Source: Inonotus obliquus (taxonomy: Eukaryota; Basidiomycota; Agaricomycetes; Hymenochaetales; Hymenochaetaceae). From it: a stretch of 64,000 bases of DNA. The position numbers and the translations under genes were made by a program. The stretch covers positions 558,001 to 622,000 of the forward strand of contig JAJHTX010000005.1 in assembly GCA_032164295.1 (NCBI GenBank), given 5' to 3'. The notes beneath the pieces are model-generated. The model was not told the origin of the DNA, ran no database searches, and saw nothing but the letters and a program-made list of their open reading frames with translations. Positions 58,839 through 64,000 of this stretch are shown here, piece after piece; within the stretch, counting starts at the first letter, position 1; every line of letters starts with the position of its first letter.

Positions 58839-60633
58839 TCATCCTCGAGCCTTCAACGCGGAGGCTGCGGACTCCATTATAGGGAATACGGTACCAGTAG
58901 GGTACACGGCAAATCCATCATTAGGCGACGGACCCGTTGAAAGCTGTGAACCAGCTTGCCAGATGAGGTCACCGGTCAAACCAGAGGAGATGATCTCGTT
59001 GAACCAGCCAGTGTAGATCGATGCCTGATCCGTCGTAACTCCAAACTCCTCTATTAGCAACCAAGTGAGTAAAGATTTAGAAAACCTTATAAGAGGGTGA
59101 CGTTACCGAGGATCACAGGTTTGTTGGCCGCTTTTTGAGCTGCGGCATGATCAGCGATCCACTGTACTCCCCATGCCGATTTATTCGCGCTTTGGCCCCA
59201 GCTCTATAAAGTGATTCAGCTTATGATATCCGCAGATAATAGGCAGAGGTAAACGGACATCAGGATACGAATGAACTGTTCCAAAGTCAAGAGTAGAAAT
59301 GTCCAAGTTCGACACGAAGTCAATACCCACACCAGGCGCTAAACGTATATTAGCTCCGCGATTGCGATACTGTATTAACCTGCGCAACTCACCATACGGG
59401 TACGTCGGCGCGTTAGCCAACTCAAACCATCCCTCATCTCCCAAGGCAACTAAGTGATTTGAATCGATAGACTTGATATACGCGCTAATCGTCGTCGCCC
59501 ATGCTTTGATCGTTGAACCCTTGGTATCGCAGGCCGCAGATGCACTTCCTGTAGATCCGGAGCTACGAAGCAAGGATGACATTAGCTCGTACGAAGAATT
59601 CATCTATCGGGAGACAGTCTCACCAACGAGGCTCATTAGCCAACTCCCACCCCAAAATCGTCGGTTCATCCTTATACCTCCCAACAAAATTCGAAATATA
59701 GTTCTTATACGCATCAACAACCTTCGCGTTCGTATAGAACGTATCATGCGTCCCTCCAGGATTGAGTTGGTTCACATACACATCCATCCCACCATAATCA
59801 GACCAGTTATTCGTCAAAGCAACGATCAACCGAATACCATGCTTCTTTGCTGACGCGACAACAGCATCGAAACGGGAGATACCAAAGTTTCCTGTATTGA
59901 ATGTTGCAACGCCATTTTGCCAAAGTTGGTAGTACGCGCCGAAGTTTTGTGCGGAAGTTACGTCGTTGAAGCCCCTACGCGACGATTCCACGTTCGAGCG
60001 AGCGAAGAATACATAAGCTCCGTGTGCAACAATTCAAGAAAACTAGTTTGCTTACCAGGTTCGTACAATTGTCAATCCAGCATTTACGATATCACTGAAA
60101 GCAGTATCAATATCCGCATCGCTAACCTGTCCAAGCCAATAGGCATTCGTTCCCGCAACAATAAACTCCTCTCCATTAAGAGTGAACTTTTGACCGGAAG
60201 TCGTGACGAAGCCGGAAACAGTAGGTGTTGACGTTGGTGCAGATGATGTTGGAGTCGGAGTCGGAGTTGGAGTTGGAGATGCTGGAATGGAAGTTGTAGG
60301 TGCAGGAGCGGATGAACTACTTGCTTCACCGCGAAGGCATTCTGGAAAATAATCCGATTCTCAGTCGGAAAAAACAAAGGGGAGAGGTGAACGAGAAACT
60401 TACGCGAGTAGTACGGATTAAGCTCCGTGCAAACGGTCCCCGAAACGCAAGTAGTCGCACCAGTCCAACCAATTCCCTACACACAACAGTCACATAAACG
60501 AACAAATCAGTACTAACAAAATAAACCCGAAGAATCATCCAACACTCACGCCACACTGTCCCCACTCAGGCGCCTGAGCATAGACGAAAGGAACAACAGA
60601 AAGAGCAGCTAAAATCCCAACACTCTTCATCAT
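58839..60633 (-). CDS. Secreted endo-1,4-beta-mannanase (GH5_7) with N-terminal CBM1
   Basis: Hydrolyses beta-1,4-mannan in plant cell walls. It begins with signal peptide MMKSVGILAALSVVPFVYAQ. A CBM1 cellulose-binding module follows (PEWGQCG across an intron to GIGWTGATTCVSGTVC and ELNPYYSQCL), with its conserved Cys and aromatic residues. A Ser/Pro/Thr linker comes next (PTPTPTPTSSAPTSTPT), then the GH5 domain starting FTLNGEEFIVAGTNAYWLGQ. Catalytic residues: the acid/base Glu in ILGWELANEPR and the nucleophile Glu in KPVILEEFGV. Other family marks are GIRLIVALTNNWSDYGGMDV, VALGDEGWFE and DFGTVHSYPD. Stop at 58839. Several introns of about 50-60 bp are present and the frame is open through every exon I checked. 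Confidence 0.93.
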
Positions 60634-61230
60634 TCTGCAGTAGTCAAAACAAAGCCGGGTGAAGGACTCGGACACAAAACGACAGCTCGCGTACGCAGAA
60701 CAACCACCCCTTTTATCCTCCAGCACTCTACGCTTCCGAGGTTCATCGACGGAACGGACATAACTCTCGAAGTCAACTACAGTCCCGTGAACCAGTATAC
60801 CCTAAAAATAGCGCGCTTGGCATGCTGGCAGGCTAGGAATAATTCTGAAATGTATAAAAGGATATTGTCCGGTGCATACTCGGTCTATGCAGCGGGTGGT
60901 GAAGAGACGGAATATTATTGAAGATGAGGTTTGCCAACGTGCTCGTCCGGATCTTGCTGGCACTGTGTCCCATCGGAATAGCCATGAAATCGAATGCGCA
61001 ATATTTCTGAGCAGAAGCTTCTTGACAACTGGATGAAGTTATAGAAGTAAGGCTAACTCGAATAATTATAACAATACAGGGATAAGCGGACGAAGTCACG
61101 AAAACGATGTTTCGTTAATATACAGCATTCATCACGGAACCGTATCCTACAAAAAGACTTTAGTAATACCTCTCCTCACTAGTCAAAGTACAACATTCAT
61201 CACGGAACCGTATCTTACAAAAAGATTTTA
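60634..61230. other. Intergenic between mannanase start and membrane protein stop
   Basis: No gene recognised. It includes the first unit of a 68 bp tandem duplication that reaches into the end of the next gene. Confidence 0.5.
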
Positions 61231-61261
61231 TTAATACCTCTCCTGACCAGTCAACGTAGCA
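61126..61261. repeat. 68 bp direct tandem duplication over a gene end
   Basis: Two adjacent units start CATTCATCACGGAACCGTAT at 61126 and 61194 and differ at a few bases. The second unit contains the stop codon (61231-61233) and last codons of the downstream membrane protein gene. The matching triplet in the first unit is not a stop. Confidence 0.85.
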
Positions 61262-62934
61262 GAGCCACCTCCAGTTGCCGTATTATCACCGCAATTCCAG
61301 CTCATAGTCGCACTAGTAGAAAGAATCGGTACAGATCCAGATCCTGGACCGTCCCTTCGAGAGTCCGTGTCCTCTGAGTGTGTATTTGCATATTCGTGTG
61401 TATTCGTTTCCCAACGTCCGTCGGTGTAGACGACTTTACGGGTGACTACCGCTTTATGGAGGTGAAGGAGCATGCGGGATGTCATTATACCAAGGGCGGC
61501 GTGGAATGGTCTAGAATATAGTCAAAGTATGTAAGAAAACGATACCGCGGAGAGAAGCGAACATACTTACGCATAGCTGAACCATGGGATTGAGGTTACA
61601 TTCTTAACGATGCAATAACTAGTCAGCAATTATCTAGGGTTCAGCAGGGATTTTCTCGACGTACCACAACCATCAAGTTATTCAGGACCAATAATGCACT
61701 GACACTATGTTCGATAATGACCAGACGATGTGAGCGTATTGATAATGAGTATAGAGTACTACAACTCACCCAAAGAAATACAGCAAATTGTCATGGACAA
61801 TGATAGAATAAAGAAGACCAGAGCTTCGAATTCCATCTTTCTGCCTCGTCCAAAACGTATGAAAAGACTTTGCGAGTGCGAAGACGAAGAGCACTCCTTC
61901 AAAGACAGTTGCTATCGACGTTTTTCCATTAGTATAAAGTGATAAAAATGTGATCAAGAACTCACCAGGTATCCATTGAGACCATTCAATACCAGTATGG
62001 ACAACTGGGCATCCAGGAATTGGGAGCTGTTTGGCTTCGTGTATCACAGAAGCACGTCGTTCACCGTTGTGGATCAAGATTAATAGAAACCCGGCAATGG
62101 ATAGGAGGAAGAGTATAGCGTTGAATACGGCAACCTTACGAGCGTATGTCAATCACAGCAAGTCCGAAGAGTGACACCGAATAATACGAACTCGTTTGTT
62201 GCAGTTGTATAACGCATATATGCGGAGCTGCATGACGATCTCAATGGTCCAGAGACTGATGGCTCCAACAACCCGAATGGTGGCATCCATCGCAACACAT
62301 CTGATGGAAGCGTTTCAGTATTTTATGGGCAGCCTCAAATAATTCGTGATGTGGAGTGAATTCGACTTACGTCTCCAAGGATGGTCGGAACATCGAGAAT
62401 GAATGAATTTGCGCAACGTCGAAGACTACGACGAGGATAGTGTAGTAACGAATCTAGGAATATAAGGTAAGGACGAGAATAAATTAGACTCTCGGACTTT
62501 GACGTACTATATAGTATAAGAGCTTTCCAAGTCCTATGGATCCCGGCTGGCAAGGCAAAGTCGTGTCAGACGGCAGAAGGATAAAAGGATGAGCGCGGAA
62601 CTAACCCAGATGTATTTGATCTACGATAATATGGGGAAGGCCATCAGTCCACTGTAGTTAAAAATAGAAATAGGTTGGACCTACTTCATCTTGAACGGTA
62701 TCAACTTGAAGCGACGATAAGTTCCTTTTGCCCTCTGAGTAGAAAGCACATCTGTGACTCACAATAATCGAGCAAGACCCAAGTCAACGCAGTGGCTAAG
62801 GTAAGTAATGCATTTAGCGGTCATGTAGATCATTAGTAGGGTAACGTATGATACGTACGACAAGTCAACAATGGGATACGTGCCGCCTTGACGAGCTTCG
62901 TGGCAAGCGCCAAGTCAGATTCCGCTACCGACAT
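61231..62934 (-). CDS. DUF6533-like seven-helix membrane protein
   Basis: Member of a large Agaricomycete family of unknown function. Start at 62934: MSVAESDLALATKLVKAARI, spliced to TALTWVLLDY (first helix). Next come a short exon with TVQDEV, an exon with GLGKLLYYIVR, and RYYTILVVVFDVAQIHSFSM. The C-containing exon VAMDATIRVVGAISLWTIEI continues VMQLRIYALYN, a family hallmark. Then KVAVFNAILFLLSIAGFLLI, IPGCPVVHTGIEWSQWIPG, EGVLFVFALAKSFHTFW, LLYSIIVHDNLLYF, VSALLVLNNLMVV and FHAALGIMTSRMLLHLHKAV. A polar cytosolic tail ends LTGQERY. Six or seven hydrophobic helices are visible. Exons between 62.4 and 62.8 kb are short and less certain. Probably a plasma-membrane protein. Confidence 0.8.
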
Positions 62935-64000
62935 ACTATGATTGTAGGGTTGGGGGGATAGTTCTAGAGAAGTGAGGGACAACAGAGATACCGTAGATTA
63001 TATAGGATAGGGGAGATGGAATGAAGATGCATTCTTGATGTGAGCCGCCGTGATGAGGACGTGCAACTATTTTCCGCGCGGGAGATCAACCTTCTCGGTT
63101 GAACATATACTGCCCATCCCTACGTAGCAGCATCAGCGAATGGTAGCATGCATTGACTCCAGTGATGTTGATGGCAGTGGTGAAACACGCCACTGTTCAC
63201 TGATGAACGATGCCGTTCTGCGCTGATGTTTGGCTATGGCTGAGAGAGGATACACGCTGCGGAAGACTCCGATGGAATTTCCCACCGTTTATGTATGATC
63301 GACGAGAGTGCTGATCGCGGACATTGTTCGGTGCAGCCAATCGAAATGCTTCCGTTCCCTGACCCTGACAAAAAAATGTCATTCCCGCTAGAGCCTTGAC
63401 CCGTCTGCTATGACAGAAAGCTTACAAAAGATGGCATTAATCATAGCACAGAATGCGATAAAATGGTGCAAAGTAGATGGAAGCGACATGTGCGCGATGA
63501 ACAAAATCAATGCAAACAACTAACGTTTCTTCCTGGATTTCTCCATTTAACTAGGCCTTCCTACAACACTTGCTATTATTACCCTTCTATCAGATCTGTG
63601 GGAGTTACACAAGTAGCCGGACGCTGAAAGATCTCGACAATGCAAGAATACCAAGAATGTTTGCCTGTAAGCTATGGTTGTTCAAAGAATGACTGGTATC
63701 ATGCCCGGGAATGCTTCATTGGCCTTTCTATATCTTCAAGATCAAGCAGTCCTTTTCGTGGCGCCCTTTCAGCCTATGTACTGAGAACTGCCAGGAAAGG
63801 CTCACATAAAATAAATGGAGAATCACCGTGTGCGCAGGATTACGGTCGGTATTCAGGTGGTGGAGCGTTTGATACTCGTTCGTCTCGATTTTCCGTAGTG
63901 ATTACTGAATGAGCTGGATTGCTTTGTGCCGATTCACCACTTGATTCTGTATAAACGGGTCTAGCGCCAATACTAGTCTTGGTTGACGTGGCTGTAGGAA
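62935..64000. other. Upstream of the membrane protein gene; no identified gene
   Basis: ORFs at 63197-63382 and 63640-63912 have no recognisable domain and could be chance. No repeat was noticed. Confidence 0.45.

Noticed and set aside
63640..63912. 90-residue ORF near the right edge
   Set aside because: No recognisable motif and no splice partners; cannot be separated from a chance ORF.

Overview
This window is nuclear DNA of a filamentous fungus, most likely an Agaricomycete (Basidiomycota). Protein-coding genes are split by many 50-60 bp introns with GT/AG ends. They belong to families typical of mushroom-forming fungi: a C2-NACHT-WD40 NLR-like gene, a CBM1-GH5 beta-mannanase, an OPT oligopeptide transporter, a DUF6533-like seven-helix protein and a TKL-like kinase with an HGDLK catalytic loop. 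The species cannot be fixed from the sequence.

Layout. 1-3.3 kb holds no recognisable gene. 3.33-8.09 kb (+) is an intact P-type Ca2+-ATPase (PMC1/PMCA type). 9.26-11.34 kb (-) is an unidentified multi-exon gene. 11.44-23.33 kb is a nest of mobile DNA: a 362 bp MITE-like element beside an 11.5 kb element with matching termini. Inside the large element lie two giant imperfect palindromes (12.9-15.28 and 15.28-19.38 kb), a broken copy of an LRR gene and a probable solo LTR. 23.98-26.05 kb (+) is a fungal acyltransferase (HxxxDG). 27.46-29.64 (-) and 31.11-33.28 kb (+) are divergently transcribed paralogous Rieske oxygenases. 34.11-35.09 kb (+) is a single-pass membrane protein. 35.84-37.90 kb (-) is NADP-isocitrate dehydrogenase with a mitochondrial-type leader. 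39.04-42.15 and 47.94-49.63 kb are the two halves of a dead C2-NACHT-WD40 gene. 50.52-53.45 kb (-) is an OPT transporter, 55.57-58.09 kb (-) a DUF4238-like/kinase fusion, 58.84-60.63 kb (-) a CBM1-GH5 mannanase, and 61.23-62.93 kb (-) a DUF6533-like membrane protein.

The main event readable from the sequence is an inverted segmental duplication. The segment 8.93-11.44 + 23.33-24.03 kb (unidentified gene plus the promoter and first ~20 codons of the acyltransferase) recurs in reverse orientation at 42.15-47.90 kb. There it interrupts the NLR gene between its NACHT and WD40 parts. The copies are nearly identical: one 192-residue ORF differs at two positions and one 84-residue ORF at none. The right copy lacks the 11.9 kb transposon cluster and so shows the approximate pre-insertion site. 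It carries instead its own 2.6 kb insertion with a 1.66 kb foldback palindrome. One gene of the pair has since acquired a nonsense mutation.

No tyrosine recombinase, reverse transcriptase or intact transposase was seen, so the mobile elements look non-autonomous. All coordinates of introns, repeat ends and palindrome arms were read by eye and may be off by a few bases.
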